From Albimonas donghaensis (GTDB lineage Bacteria > Pseudomonadota > Alphaproteobacteria > Rhodobacterales > Rhodobacteraceae): a DNA stretch of 64,000 nucleotides. Positions 41,411 through 50,232 of the stretch are shown here, one piece after another; position 1 is the stretch's first letter; each line of letters starts with the position of its first letter. The notes beneath the pieces are model-generated. The model made no database searches and had not been told where the DNA came from. It saw only the letters and a program-made list of their open reading frames with translations. The stretch spans positions 496,001 through 560,000 of the forward strand of contig NZ_FNMZ01000002.1 in the NCBI RefSeq assembly GCF_900106695.1, given 5' to 3'. The position numbers were made by a program, and so were the translations under genes.

Positions 41411-42541
41411 TCAGCGGCAGTAGGGGCCGTTGGAATGGGCGGCGATGTCCAGGTGGAAGTGGTCGCGATGATGCTCGTCGCTGTCGGGGCCGAGCACGGT
41501 GCCGAACGGGCCGCAGGCCGCCCGCCAGGCCTGCAGCAGGAACGCGCCGGCCTCGCCCTTGCGCCAGCCGCGCAGGGGCGAGATCTCGCGCCCGTCGCGC
41601 AGCCGGAAGGCCATGACGTCGATGGCGTTGCCCACCGAATGCTCCGACAGTTTCGCGCCCTTCACCGAGTTGCGCGTCCGGCAGCTGTAGGTCCCGCCGA
41701 TGCGCATCGCCGCCAGCGGCGCGCCCAGCGCCCGCGGGGCCATGCGGACCGGGCCGCGCTCCATCCATGAGGCGAGCGTGCGCGCGGCGCGGCAGTTGAG
41801 CCGGGCGGCGGGCTGGAGGCGCACGCCGAGGACTTCGGTGACCCGCACCGGCTGGGGAATGCCGCAGAGACCGGGCCCCTCGACCGCCGGAATGATCTCT
41901 CCCTTCAGGCGCCAGTCGCCGCACAGCCCCTTGTCCGAGGCGCGCGGATCCGGCGGCGGCGACGGCGTGAGCGCCGGCGGCGGAGGCGCGACGGAGGCGC
42001 TGCGGGGTCCGGGGTCCGGCGCCGGGCGGGCGGAGGGCGGCGCGGGGCGCGGCGGCGGCGCGATGGCGGGCAGGATGCCGGCCGAGGCGCGGGGCGCGGG
42101 GGGCCTTGTCTCCCGCCCCGCCTGGGCGGCGCGAAGGCCGGTCGGCGGGGCCGGGCGCGGCGTCGGGGCCACGGTCGCCGCGGGGTCGCGCTCGGCCGGG
42201 TGGTCCGCGAGGTTCTCCGGCGCGGCGTCGGCGGAAGAGGGGGCGGCGGAAGAGGGGTCGGGTCCGTCCTCGCCATGCTGGCCGGGCTCGGTGATCGAGG
42301 GCGGCTCGGGCGCGTCTTCGGCCAGGCCATGCTCCGGCGCCGCATACAGCGCCCCCGCAGGGTTCGCTTCCGGCGCGTGCGCCTCGGGGTTCGCTTCCGG
42401 CGTGTGCGCCGGCAGGTCGAGCGCCGGGCGCGATGGCGGCGCGGCGGCGGTCGTCGGCTGGGCGCGGGCCAGGCCGTCGGGCGCGACGCAGAGCAGCAGG
42501 GCGACGGCGAGCGCCGCCCCCGGGCGGCGCGTCAGGGGCAT
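41411..42541 (-). CDS. Extensin-like family protein
   Basis: Chosen as 376 residues from the ATG at 42541, which gives a clean signal peptide (MPLTRRPGAALAVALLLCVA...ARAQ). A long Pro/Ala-rich linker (to about residue 205) resembles plant extensin only in composition. The C-terminal extensin-like domain has CGIPQPVRVTEVLGVRLQPA, LNCRAARTLASWM, SVKGAKLSEHSVGNAIDVMA and DEHHRDHFHLDI, with His/Asp patterns like D,D-peptidase metal sites. Upstream, six 27-bp repeats each supply another in-frame ATG (MPLTRR), and a GTG at 42760 overlaps the tyrC stop (GTGA). The true start is therefore uncertain. Confidence 0.82.
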   Translation of the reverse strand: MPLTRRPGAALAVALLLCVAPDGLARAQPTTAAAPPSRPALDLPAHTPEANPEAHAPEANPAGALYAAPEHGLAEDAPEPPSITEPGQHGEDGPDPSSAAPSSADAAPENLADHPAERDPAATVAPTPRPAPPTGLRAAQAGRETRPPAPRASAGILPAIAPPPRPAPPSARPAPDPGPRSASVAPPPPALTPSPPPDPRASDKGLCGDWRLKGEIIPAVEGPGLCGIPQPVRVTEVLGVRLQPAARLNCRAARTLASWMERGPVRMAPRALGAPLAAMRIGGTYSCRTRNSVKGAKLSEHSVGNAIDVMAFRLRDGREISPLRGWRKGEAGAFLLQAWRAACGPFGTVLGPDSDEHHRDHFHLDIAAHSNGPYCR

Positions 42542-42682
42542 CGCGCCCGAGCGGCGCGTCAGGGGCATCGCGCCCGAGCGGCGCGTCAGGGGCATCGCGC
42601 CCGTGCGGCGCGTCAGGGGCATCGCGCCCGTGCGGCGCGTCAGGGGCATCGCGCCCGTGCGGCGCGTCAGGGGTGTCGCGCC
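42521..42682. repeat. Six tandem copies of a 27-bp unit at the 5' end of the extensin-like gene
   Basis: Copies start at 42521, 42548, 42575, 42602, 42629 and 42656. They differ mainly at the third base (cgg, cga, cga, cgt, cgt, cgt), and the last copy has a further change. Read on the minus strand each unit encodes the nine residues MPLTRR(T/S)GA, keeping frame and repeating the start codon in five copies. Confidence 0.92.
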
Positions 42683-42756
42683 AGATCTCCGCCACGCGAA
42701 ACAGGCGCGCCATGCGAACGCCGCCGCCGCCGCGGCGCGGGCGACGGCGGCCGGCG

Positions 42757-43710
42757 TCACGCTTTGGGGGTTCCCGGCTTGGGGGGCGTGCGCCCGAAAT
42801 CCGGGGCGGCGGTGTCCTGCCCGGCCTCGATGATCCCGCGCCGGATCGCCCGCGTGCGGGTGAAATAGGCGTGCAGGTGGTCGCCGTCGCCGATGCGGAT
42901 GGCGCGCTGCAGGGCGAAGAGCTCCTCGGTGAAGCGGCCCAGGATCTCCAGCGTCGCGTCCTTGTTGGTCAGGAACACGTCGCGCCACATGGTCGGGTCC
43001 GAGGCCGCGATCCGGGTGAAGTCCCGGAAACCGGCGGCGGAATACTTGATGACCTCGGATTGCGTCACCCGGCGCATGTCGTCGGCCACGCCGACCATCG
43101 TGTAGGCGATGGCGTGGGGAACGTGGGAGGTGACGGCCAGCACCAGGTCGTGATGGGCGGGGTCCATCTCATCGACATTGGCGCCGCAGCCCTCCCACGC
43201 CGCGCGCAGACGGGCGAGCGCCTCCGGGTCCGTTTCGGCGTTGGGGGTCAGGATCACCCAGCGGTTCTCGAACAGTTCGGCGAAGCCGGCGTCGGGGCCG
43301 GAATGCTCGGTGCCCGCCAGCGGGTGGCCGGGGATCAGGTGGACGCCCTCGGGGATATGGGGGGCGACGGCCTCGAACACCGCGCCCTTGGCGGAGCCGA
43401 CATCGGAGACGGTGGCGCCGGGTTTCAGCGCCGGCGCGATCTCCTCGGCCACCGGGGCCATGGCGCGCATGGGCACGCAGAGCAGCACGAGATCGGCGTC
43501 CGCCGCGGCCTCGGCCGCGGAGGCGTGGACGCTGTCGCACAAACCCAGTTCGAGCGCGCGGGCGCGGGTCGCCTCCGTGCGGGCATGGCCGGCGACGTGG
43601 CCGACCAGGCCCGCGCGGCGAGCGGCCAGGCTGAACGAGCCGCCGATCAGCCCCATGCCGATCAGCGCCACGCGGTTGTAGAGAGGCGCGGAAGCGGCCG
43701 TGTCGGTCAT
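42757..43710 (-). CDS. tyrC: Prephenate/arogenate dehydrogenase
   Basis: A 317-residue NAD(P)-dependent cyclohexadienyl dehydrogenase of tyrosine synthesis. The Rossmann motif is [20 protein letters not shown]. The catalytic region has [19 protein letters not shown] with the conserved His, then [15 protein letters not shown] and [20 protein letters not shown]. Its ATG (43710) overlaps the hisC stop by 4 bases (ATGA), so the two enzymes are coupled. The stop overlaps a possible GTG start of the extensin-like gene. Confidence 0.95.
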   Translation of the reverse strand: MTDTAASAPLYNRVALIGMGLIGGSFSLAARRAGLVGHVAGHARTEATRARALELGLCDSVHASAAEAAADADLVLLCVPMRAMAPVAEEIAPALKPGATVSDVGSAKGAVFEAVAPHIPEGVHLIPGHPLAGTEHSGPDAGFAELFENRWVILTPNAETDPEALARLRAAWEGCGANVDEMDPAHHDLVLAVTSHVPHAIAYTMVGVADDMRRVTQSEVIKYSAAGFRDFTRIAASDPTMWRDVFLTNKDATLEILGRFTEELFALQRAIRIGDGDHLHAYFTRTRAIRRGIIEAGQDTAAPDFGRTPPKPGTPKA

Positions 43711-44822
43711 GCGGACGCGCCCTCCCGCGTCATGAACTCGGCGACCGAAGCGGCGACGGCGCGGCAACCTTCCTCGTCCCCGATGGAGATCCTCAGCCGT
43801 TCCGGCAACCCGTAGGAGGCGGTGCGGCGCACGATCAGCCCGCGGGCCTTGAGGAAGGCGTCGGCGGCCTCGGCCCGTTCCCGCGTGCCGAAATCGGCCA
43901 GCAGGAAATTGGCGTGGGACATGGTGCAGGGGGCTCCGGCCTCGGTCAGCCGCCGGGAGAGCCAGTCCCGCCAGACCTCGTTGAGGACCGAGCAGCGTTC
44001 GACGTAATCCACGTCGCGCATGGCGGCTTCGCCGGCGGCCAGCGCCAGGGCGTTGAGGTTGAAGGGCGGGCGGAAACGGTTGAGCGCGTCGATGACGTGA
44101 TCGGGGCCGTACATCCAGCCGATGCGCAGGGCCGCGAGCCCGTGGATCTTGGAGTAGGTGCGCGTGACCACGACGTTTTCGCGGGATTCGACCAGGCCGA
44201 TCCCGGCGTCGAAATCGGCGCCGCGGACGAATTCCGCATAGGCGCCGTCGATCACCAGAAGGGCGCGGGGGGGCAGGTTCTCGGCCAGCCGCGCCAGCTC
44301 CGCCCGCCCGACAAGGGTGCCGGTGGGGTTGTTGGGATTGGCGATGAAGACGATCCGCGTGCGCTCGTTGCAGGCGGCGAGGATCTTGTCCACATCCGTG
44401 GTCAGGTCGGTCTCGCCGACCTGGACGGGGGTCGCGCCGACCATCTGGGCGTTGATCTTGTAGAGACCGAAGCCGTGCTCGGTATGGATCACCTCGTCGC
44501 CCGGCCCGGCATAGGCCTGGGCGATCAGGGCGAGACATTCGTCCGAGCCGTTGCCGCAGAGAATACGCGCGGGATCAAGGCCCTGGACCTCTCCGATAGC
44601 GCGGCGCAGGGCGGCGTGGCCGCCATCGGGATAGGCGGCGAGCTTGCCCAGCGCCCCGGTCATCGCCTCGGTCGCGCGGGGCGAGGGGCCGAGCGGGTTC
44701 TCGTTGGAGGACAGCTTGATGACCCGGTTGGCGCCGGGGATCGCGCTCTCGCCGCCCACATAGGCGGCGATGTCGAGAATGCCGGGCTGCGGGATCAGGG
44801 TCGGGTGGGGCTTGACGGTCAC
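43707..44822 (-). CDS. hisC: Histidinol-phosphate / aromatic aminotransferase
   Basis: A 371-residue class I/II PLP aminotransferase. It opens [16 protein letters not shown] and [13 protein letters not shown], both typical of HisC. Other motifs are [32 protein letters not shown], and the PLP Lys in [16 protein letters not shown]. Coupled to tyrC, it probably serves tyrosine/phenylalanine synthesis as well as, or in place of, histidine synthesis. The start is the GTG at 44822, set by a full AAGGAGG 9 bases upstream; the frame is open to 45110 without coding character. Confidence 0.93.
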   Translation of the reverse strand: MTVKPHPTLIPQPGILDIAAYVGGESAIPGANRVIKLSSNENPLGPSPRATEAMTGALGKLAAYPDGGHAALRRAIGEVQGLDPARILCGNGSDECLALIAQAYAGPGDEVIHTEHGFGLYKINAQMVGATPVQVGETDLTTDVDKILAACNERTRIVFIANPNNPTGTLVGRAELARLAENLPPRALLVIDGAYAEFVRGADFDAGIGLVESRENVVVTRTYSKIHGLAALRIGWMYGPDHVIDALNRFRPPFNLNALALAAGEAAMRDVDYVERCSVLNEVWRDWLSRRLTEAGAPCTMSHANFLLADFGTRERAEAADAFLKARGLIVRRTASYGLPERLRISIGDEEGCRAVAASVAEFMTREGASA

Positions 44823-44831
44823 GGGCAGGCG

Positions 44832-44838
44832 CCTCCTT
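44832..44838 (-). promoter_or_regulatory. Shine-Dalgarno AAGGAGG that sets the hisC GTG start
   Basis: On the minus strand AAGGAGG is followed by 9 bases and GTG at 44822. Confidence 0.85.
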
Positions 44839-45475
44839 CGCGCGGTCCGGTTTGGATAACGCGGGCGCGGGCCGGGCGCCACCGGCCTTTTCGCACGGGG
44901 GGTCGGGACGGGCCTTCCCGCGCGTGGGGGGGGGCGGGGCGGGCGCGGGGCGGCATCCGGGGGAGCCGCGGCGATCCCCCGCGCGTCGGTCGCGCCGGGG
45001 CGCCCGCCGCGGCGGGCGGGCCGGGCGCCGGGTGGCGAGGGGGGGCCAGCGGAGAGGGGGCCGCGGGAGGCCGGAATCGGGGGGGTGCCTTGCGTGCGCC
45101 GGGCGTGCACCGGGCGTATGCCAAGCGAAAGACTCGGGAATTGGCGGGGGCGGGCCGCGAAGGAGGCGCGCGCGGGGCGGGTCGGAGCGGTTCAAGCCAT
45201 GGCGCGGCGGGGGACGCCGCCTCCCGCCGGAGATCGGGACGAAGGCCCCCCGACGCGCGCCTGCGGCGCGGCGCGTGACGTCGGCTTGAGCCGGGGGCAC
45301 GGCGCGGGGGCCAGAGGCGGGCGGGGGCCGGAGGCGGGCGGGGGCCGGAGGCGGGAGACTGCGGCGGGCGGGGGCCGGAGGCGGGAGACTGCGGCGGGGA
45401 AGTGCGGCTCCCCGCGTCATCGACCCGGAGGGGCGCCCGGCATAGCCTGCGATCAATAAGGAGACCTGACCGAGC
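44839..45475. other. Divergent intergenic region with G-rich tandem repeats
   Basis: About 640 bases between hisC (minus) and the DMT exporter (plus). Open frames here look like GC shadows. At 45334-45363 and 45364-45393 lie two perfect copies of a 30-bp G-rich unit (starting gcgggcgggggccggaggcg), with partial copies before them from 45305. The rest shows no gene, RNA or convincing promoter. Confidence 0.65.
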
Positions 45476-46501
45476 ATGACCCAGCGCAAGGCCCCCGACG
45501 GCCCCGCCGCCCCGCACAAGAAGACCGATGCGTCGGCCGAGCCCAACCCGCTCACCGGCATCGCGCTGAAGGTCGCTTCGGTGGCGGTGCTGATGGCGCT
45601 GTCGGCCTCGGTCAAGGCGCTGGACGGGGAGGTGCCGCCGGGCGAGGTGGTGTTCTTCCGCTCGCTGCTGGCGCTGCCGCCGATCGTGATCTGGCTGATG
45701 ATCCGCGGCGACTTCCCGCGCGCGCTGGCCACGAAGCGGCCCGGAGGCCACGCCCTGCGCTCGCTCGCCGGGACCGGGGCGATGTCGATGATGTTCGTCT
45801 CGCTGTCGCTGCTGCCGCTGACCGAGGTGGTGGCGATCACCTACGCGGCGCCCCTGTTCATCACGCTGTTCGCAGCCCTGCTGCTGGGCGAGCGCATCCG
45901 GCTTTACCGCATGACCTCGGTGGCGATCGGCTTCGCCGGCGTGCTGCTGGTGATGTGGCCGCGGCTGAGCCTGCTGGGCGGGGTCGGAGACGTGGGCGAC
46001 GCGGCGGGCGCGAACGACATGGCCCCGGCCGACCACGCGCTGGGGGCGCTGATCGCGCTGGGCGCGGCGGTGATGATGGGGCTGGCGCAGACCCAGGTGC
46101 GCGGGCTGAGCAAGGTGGAGACCACGGCCGCCATCGTGTTCTGGTTCACCACGGCGAGCACGGTTCTGGCGCTGCTGACCCTGCCCTTCGGCTGGATCGT
46201 GCCGACGCCCTGGCAGCTGGCGCTGCTGGTCACCGGCGGGCTGGCGGGCGGGGTCGGGCAGATCATGCTGACCGCCGCCTATCGCTACGCCGAGGCGGGG
46301 GTGATCGCGCCGTTCGAATACACCTCGATGATCCTGGCGGTGGCGGTGGGCTGGTTCGTGTTCGGCGAGGTCCCGACGCTGCTGGTGCTGGCCGGGGCCG
46401 GGCTGGTGACCTGCGGCGGCATCCTGATCATCTGGCGCGAGCGCCAGTTGGGGCTGGAGCGCACGGCCTCCCGCAGCGCCCGCCTGCCCCCGATCGGCTG
46501 A
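45476..46501 (+). CDS. DMT-family (EamA) transporter
   Basis: A 341-residue membrane protein with about ten helices in two EamA halves. Examples are VASVAVLMALSASVKALDG, VAITYAAPLFITLFAALLLG and VAIGFAGVLLVMWPRLSLL in the first half, and WQLALLVTGGLAGGVGQIML and VAVGWFVFGEVPTLLVLAGA in the second. GEVVFFRSLLALPP and APFEYTSMILAV are typical of the drug/metabolite exporters. The substrate is unknown. AAGGAG lies 12 bases before the ATG. Its leader is G-rich and repetitive. Confidence 0.92.
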   Translation: MTQRKAPDGPAAPHKKTDASAEPNPLTGIALKVASVAVLMALSASVKALDGEVPPGEVVFFRSLLALPPIVIWLMIRGDFPRALATKRPGGHALRSLAGTGAMSMMFVSLSLLPLTEVVAITYAAPLFITLFAALLLGERIRLYRMTSVAIGFAGVLLVMWPRLSLLGGVGDVGDAAGANDMAPADHALGALIALGAAVMMGLAQTQVRGLSKVETTAAIVFWFTTASTVLALLTLPFGWIVPTPWQLALLVTGGLAGGVGQIMLTAAYRYAEAGVIAPFEYTSMILAVAVGWFVFGEVPTLLVLAGAGLVTCGGILIIWRERQLGLERTASRSARLPPIG

Positions 46502-46521
46502 GCGGCGTTTCCTCCGCCGGG

Positions 46522-46548
46522 GGCGCCTGTTCCCGCGGGGGAGGCGCC
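46522..46548. terminator. Hairpin between convergent genes
   Basis: ggcgcct (46522-46528) pairs with aggcgcc (46542-46548), overlapping the stop of the metallopeptidase gene. No T tract. Confidence 0.4.
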
Positions 46549-46973
46549 TATTCCCACCAGGGGTCGATGGCGGCGATGTCGTCGTCGGACCAGCCGAAAT
46601 GATGCGCCAGCTCGTGCACCAGCACATGCGCCACCAGCGCCTCCAACGCCACGTCGCCGCGGTCGATCCATTCCTCGAGGATGGCCCGGCGGAACAGCCG
46701 GATCGCGTCCGGGGGGCCGGGAAGGTCATCGGCCCGGCGGTCGATCAGCGGCACGCCGTCATAAAGGCCGGTGAGCTCGAACGGGTCCTCGATGCCCAGC
46801 TCGGCCAGCAGGTCGTCGGGGGCGAAGTCCTCCACCCGCACGGCGATGCGGCCGGCGGCGGCGCGCACCCAGTCGGGCAGCGCCGCGAAGGCCGCCTCGG
46901 CCATGCGGTCGAAATCCTCGATCGAGGGCGCGGCGGCGGCGGTCGGAAAGGGCGCGGGGGCGGGATCGGTCAT
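46548..46973 (-). CDS. Metallopeptidase family protein (HExxH, zincin-like)
   Basis: A 141-residue protein. The zinc motif lies in LVHELAHHFGWSDDDI, with HELAH giving the two His and the Glu. It opens SIEDFDRMAEAAFAALPDWV, typical of the PF06262-type family. Upstream of the motif are LTGLYDGVPLIDR and AIRLFRRAILEEW. The family is small, soluble and of unknown substrate. The gene converges with the DMT exporter. Confidence 0.9.
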   Translation of the reverse strand: MTDPAPAPFPTAAAAPSIEDFDRMAEAAFAALPDWVRAAAGRIAVRVEDFAPDDLLAELGIEDPFELTGLYDGVPLIDRRADDLPGPPDAIRLFRRAILEEWIDRGDVALEALVAHVLVHELAHHFGWSDDDIAAIDPWWE

Positions 46974-47100
46974 GGCGCGCGGAGCCTAGAGGATCCGCGC
47001 GCCGCGTCCAGAGACCTCCGCCGCGACGGGGTGCGGCGGGGTGAGCCGGGGGGCGCGGGAGAGCGGAGCCCCCGCCTCGCCCGCCGCCCCCCGTCCGGGC

Positions 47101-48621
47101 TCAGAGAAAGGCCATGTCGTCGTAGAGGATGTTGAAGTCGAGCGCGTCCTGCACCGCGTCGAGCACCACGCCGCGCACCACGTCGTGATTCTCGGCGTCG
47201 AAGGGAACGCGGGCGCCGAAGGCCTCGATCCGCCCGGTGACCGCTCCGCCGGCGTTGCGCACGACGATCTGAAGGGCGAGGAGACCGTCGCCGTCGAAGC
47301 TCTCGCCGATCGTCGCCTGGGCGGTGGAGCCGGACGAGATCATCAGCGCGTCGTCCATCGTCGCCGACCACACCCCGTTATAGGGGCCTTCGCCGGTATA
47401 GAACGGATCGCCGGCGACCTGCGTGATCTCGATGTCGAGGTCGGACATGTCCCGGCCCTCGTCGGCGCCGGTCATGATGAAGACGTCGCGCTCCGCCGCG
47501 CCCTGGCCGTCGCCGTAGAGCCAGTCGTCGCCGGACCCGCCATGCAGGCTGTCGCGCCCGTCGCCGCCGTTGAGCGTGTCGTCGCCGGCGCCGCCGATCA
47601 GGATGTCGCGGCCGCCATAGGTGTCGATCCGGTCGTCATCGGCGCCGCCGTCCACGTAGTCGGCAGTGTCCACGGAGTCGTTGGTGCGGATGTAGTCGTC
47701 GCCGGCGTCGCCGTAGACGGTGTCGTCGCCGCCGTTCTCGGAAATGCCGGAGGAGATGATCTCGTCATCGCCGTCGCCGCCATGGATCAGGTCCACGCCG
47801 TCGCCGCCCTGGATGAAGTCGTTCCCGGCCCCGCCCCAGAAGGTGTTGTCGCCGGAGCGGTCGTAGAGCTGGTCATCGCCCGCCCCGCCCCACAGCCGGT
47901 CGTCGCCGGCACCGCCGTTCAGCACATCGGCGCCGCCCTGGCCGTAGAGCCGATCGTTGTGGTCGCCGCCTTCGAGATGGTCGTCTCCAGACCCGCCCTT
48001 GAGCAGGTCGTTCCCGGCGCCGCCATAGAGCTCATCGCCGCCGCCATTGCCGTAGAGCGAGTCGCGCCCGCCCTCGCCGAACAGGTCGTCTTCGCCGCCC
48101 TTGCCGAAGAGCTTGTCCTTGCCGCCGAGCCCATGGACGGTGTCGTGGCCGCCGCCGCCGTTGAACTTCTCGGCCTTGTTCGAGCCGACCACGGTCCCGC
48201 CGCCGCGGCCGAGGTCGTAGGTCCAGGCCTGCCGGGACAGGAAGTTGTAGAAGGGCGCGTCGTCGTCGCGGTCGTCGACCTTGTCGAGAATCGCGTTGAT
48301 CTCGGGGACCTTCCATTTCAGCCCGCTCCAGACCTGGACCGCGCCGATGCCGTTATGGGCGTAGGAATAGGAGATCTTCTGGACCGTGCCGCCGACCACG
48401 TCGCCGGCGGCGTCATAGCGGAACCAGCCCTTGATCACGGCCTTCATGCCGGAGCTGTCGTCGACCAGCACCAGCTTGCGGCGGCCGGAACGGGGCAGAA
48501 GCTCGCCCGAGAGCAGCGGCGCAAGCGCCCAGTCGCCGCCCCATTCGACGGGGTTCCGGTCATCCATGCCGCCCCAGCCGTTGAGGTAGCCCTTGACCTT
48601 GACCGTGACCTTTTTCGGCAT
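47101..48621 (-). CDS. RTX (hemolysin-type calcium-binding repeat) protein
   Basis: A 506-residue protein from the ATG at 48621, which has a GGGGGGA stretch upstream. The first ~135 residues are non-repetitive (VKVKGYLNGWGGMDDRNPVE; KLVLVDDSSGMKAVIKGWF). From about residue 145 to 350 there are some 18 RTX nonapeptides such as GGAGNDLLKGGSGDDHLEGG and GGAGDDTLNGGDGRDSL, which bind Ca2+ in a beta-roll. The C-terminal ~120 residues probably hold the type I secretion signal. No signal peptide is present, as expected for type I export; no ABC/MFP/OMP set is adjacent. The N-terminal part has no recognised enzyme motif. Confidence 0.88.
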   Translation of the reverse strand: MPKKVTVKVKGYLNGWGGMDDRNPVEWGGDWALAPLLSGELLPRSGRRKLVLVDDSSGMKAVIKGWFRYDAAGDVVGGTVQKISYSYAHNGIGAVQVWSGLKWKVPEINAILDKVDDRDDDAPFYNFLSRQAWTYDLGRGGGTVVGSNKAEKFNGGGGHDTVHGLGGKDKLFGKGGEDDLFGEGGRDSLYGNGGGDELYGGAGNDLLKGGSGDDHLEGGDHNDRLYGQGGADVLNGGAGDDRLWGGAGDDQLYDRSGDNTFWGGAGNDFIQGGDGVDLIHGGDGDDEIISSGISENGGDDTVYGDAGDDYIRTNDSVDTADYVDGGADDDRIDTYGGRDILIGGAGDDTLNGGDGRDSLHGGSGDDWLYGDGQGAAERDVFIMTGADEGRDMSDLDIEITQVAGDPFYTGEGPYNGVWSATMDDALMISSGSTAQATIGESFDGDGLLALQIVVRNAGGAVTGRIEAFGARVPFDAENHDVVRGVVLDAVQDALDFNILYDDMAFL

Positions 48622-48980
48622 GCCGTCCCCCCACATCCGGCGGCGCCCCCGCGCCCCCTGCAACCCAAACAACCGCTTCGCCGCATTCGCCGGCCGCGCC
48701 GGTCGGCGGCGCTCGTCCTCGACGCGCGCCGGGCGCGCGCCTGAGTCGGAGCCATCCGGCCCGCGTAAAGCAGGCCGCATGAAAAATCAGCTGGATACTG
48801 ACTATCTTTTCACTATTTGGAAAGTCCAGCCATCAAACGGCGAAAACCAAGCCGAGTTACTTAGGGTCAATCGAGACATCGGCGGGTGCGGGACCGGTCA
48901 GGCGGCGGCTCCGGCGGGGTCGGGCGCCGCCGGAGATGCCGCACGGGATGTCGCGGGGGAATCGGTCGGGACCGCTCCGT
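48622..48980. promoter_or_regulatory. Region upstream of the RTX gene with an AT-rich patch
   Basis: About 360 bases between the RTX start and the hemF stop. The stretch 48781-48880 is strikingly AT-rich for this genome and probably holds the RTX promoter (minus strand). No -35/-10 pair stands out; TTGACC (complement of about 48866-48871) is the best -35 but has no good partner. Confidence 0.4.
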
Positions 48981-49886
48981 TCAGGGCCACTTCGCTTCGG
49001 GCGGCAGCGACATCAGCACGGCGTCGGGATTGTGCCCCGTCTCCAGCCCGAAGCGGGTGCCGCGGTCGTAGACCAGGTTGAACTCGGCGTAGCGGCCGCG
49101 GCGGAAAAGCTGGTGCTCCCGGTCCTCCGTGGTCCAGCTTTCGGTGGTCCGACGCTCGGTGATCGGGAGATACGCGTCGAGGAAGGCGCGGCCGAGATCC
49201 TGGATGAAGGCGAAATCCGCCTCCCAGTCGCCGGTGCAATGGTCGTCGCAGAACACGCCGCCGACGCCGCGGGGCTCCTTGCGGTGGCGGTTCCAGAAGT
49301 ATTCGTCCGCCCAGGCCTTGTAGCGCGGGTAATAGGTCGGGTCGTGGCGGTCGCAGGCGGTCTTGAGCACGCCGTGGAAGAATTCGGTGTCCTCGGGTTC
49401 CTCACGCATCGGGTTGAGGTCGGCGCCGCCGCCGAACCACCACGCCGTCGGGGTCCAGAACATGCGGGTGTTCATGTGGACCGCCGGGCATTTGGGGGAG
49501 CGCATGTGAGCGACGAGGGAGATGCCGGAGGCCCAGAAGCGGGGATCCTCCGCCAGCCCCTCGATCTCACGCCGCGCGGTGAGGCTGCGCTGCGCCTGCG
49601 CGCCGAGCACGCCGTAGACCGTGGAGACGTTGACGCCGACTTTCTCGAACACCCGCCCGCCGCGCATCACCGCCATGACGCCGCCGCCCTGATCGGCGTC
49701 TCCCTCGCCGGCGCGCCGGGTGTCGGTCCGCTCGAACCGGCCGGGGGGGAGGGCGGCGTGGGGGCCGGTGGTCTGCGCGTCCTCGAGCGCCTCGAACGCG
49801 GCGCAGATGCGGTCGCGCAGCGCGAAGAACCAGTCCGCCGCGCGAGTCTTTTCGGGTTCGCCCACGGGCGCCGGGGTCACGTCCAC
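48981..49886 (-). CDS. hemF: Oxygen-dependent coproporphyrinogen III oxidase
   Basis: A 301-residue HemF, which converts coproporphyrinogen III to protoporphyrinogen IX with O2 in heme synthesis. Conserved blocks are GGGVMAVMRGGRVFEKVGVN, VHMNTRMFWTPTAWWFGGGA, DLNPM, FHGVLKTACDRHDPTYYPRY, GVGGVFCDD, and the C-terminal YAEFNLVYDRGTRFGLETGH. The length is normal. It is divergent from the ABC exporter. It suits an organism that can grow aerobically. Confidence 0.97.
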   Translation of the reverse strand: MDVTPAPVGEPEKTRAADWFFALRDRICAAFEALEDAQTTGPHAALPPGRFERTDTRRAGEGDADQGGGVMAVMRGGRVFEKVGVNVSTVYGVLGAQAQRSLTARREIEGLAEDPRFWASGISLVAHMRSPKCPAVHMNTRMFWTPTAWWFGGGADLNPMREEPEDTEFFHGVLKTACDRHDPTYYPRYKAWADEYFWNRHRKEPRGVGGVFCDDHCTGDWEADFAFIQDLGRAFLDAYLPITERRTTESWTTEDREHQLFRRGRYAEFNLVYDRGTRFGLETGHNPDAVLMSLPPEAKWP

Positions 49887-50232
49887 GCTGGTCCTCCTTC
49901 CGGGCCTCCCCTTCGGGGGCCTCCTTTTGGATGTTGATCCCTTACGATTTCCCCTTAGGTTCGCGCAAGCGCGTGGGAGCCGAGTCGCCCGTCAGGGTCC
50001 GCCCGGCATCGACCGCGCGCGGCGGCGGCGTTCACTTCTTTCTGCGTCCCCGGCCTCGCCCCCGCGCGACGCCGGCGCCCGACGCGCGACCAGCTCGCAT
50101 TTCATCCTCCGCGCCCGCGTCCCCGCCCTCGACCGGCCAGGCCCGCGGACCGCGCCCGACCCTTCCGCCTGCGCGCCCCCCTCGATCCGGGCGGCGCGGG
50201 GTCTTCGCCCGCAAAGACATGGAGGGCTGGTC
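49887..50232. other. Divergent intergenic region hemF / ABC exporter
   Basis: 346 bases with no gene. A patch around 49925-49965 is less GC-rich and could hold the hemF promoter. A TTGAT at 49935 recalls half of an FNR site, but the other half is absent. Confidence 0.5.

Noticed and set aside
42521-42682. 27-bp repeats as a CRISPR array
   Set aside because: The units are head to tail without spacers and keep the reading frame of the extensin-like gene; no cas genes are present.
49930-49950. An FNR box before hemF (TTGAT...)
   Set aside because: Only the left half matches; the ATCAA half is missing at the right distance.
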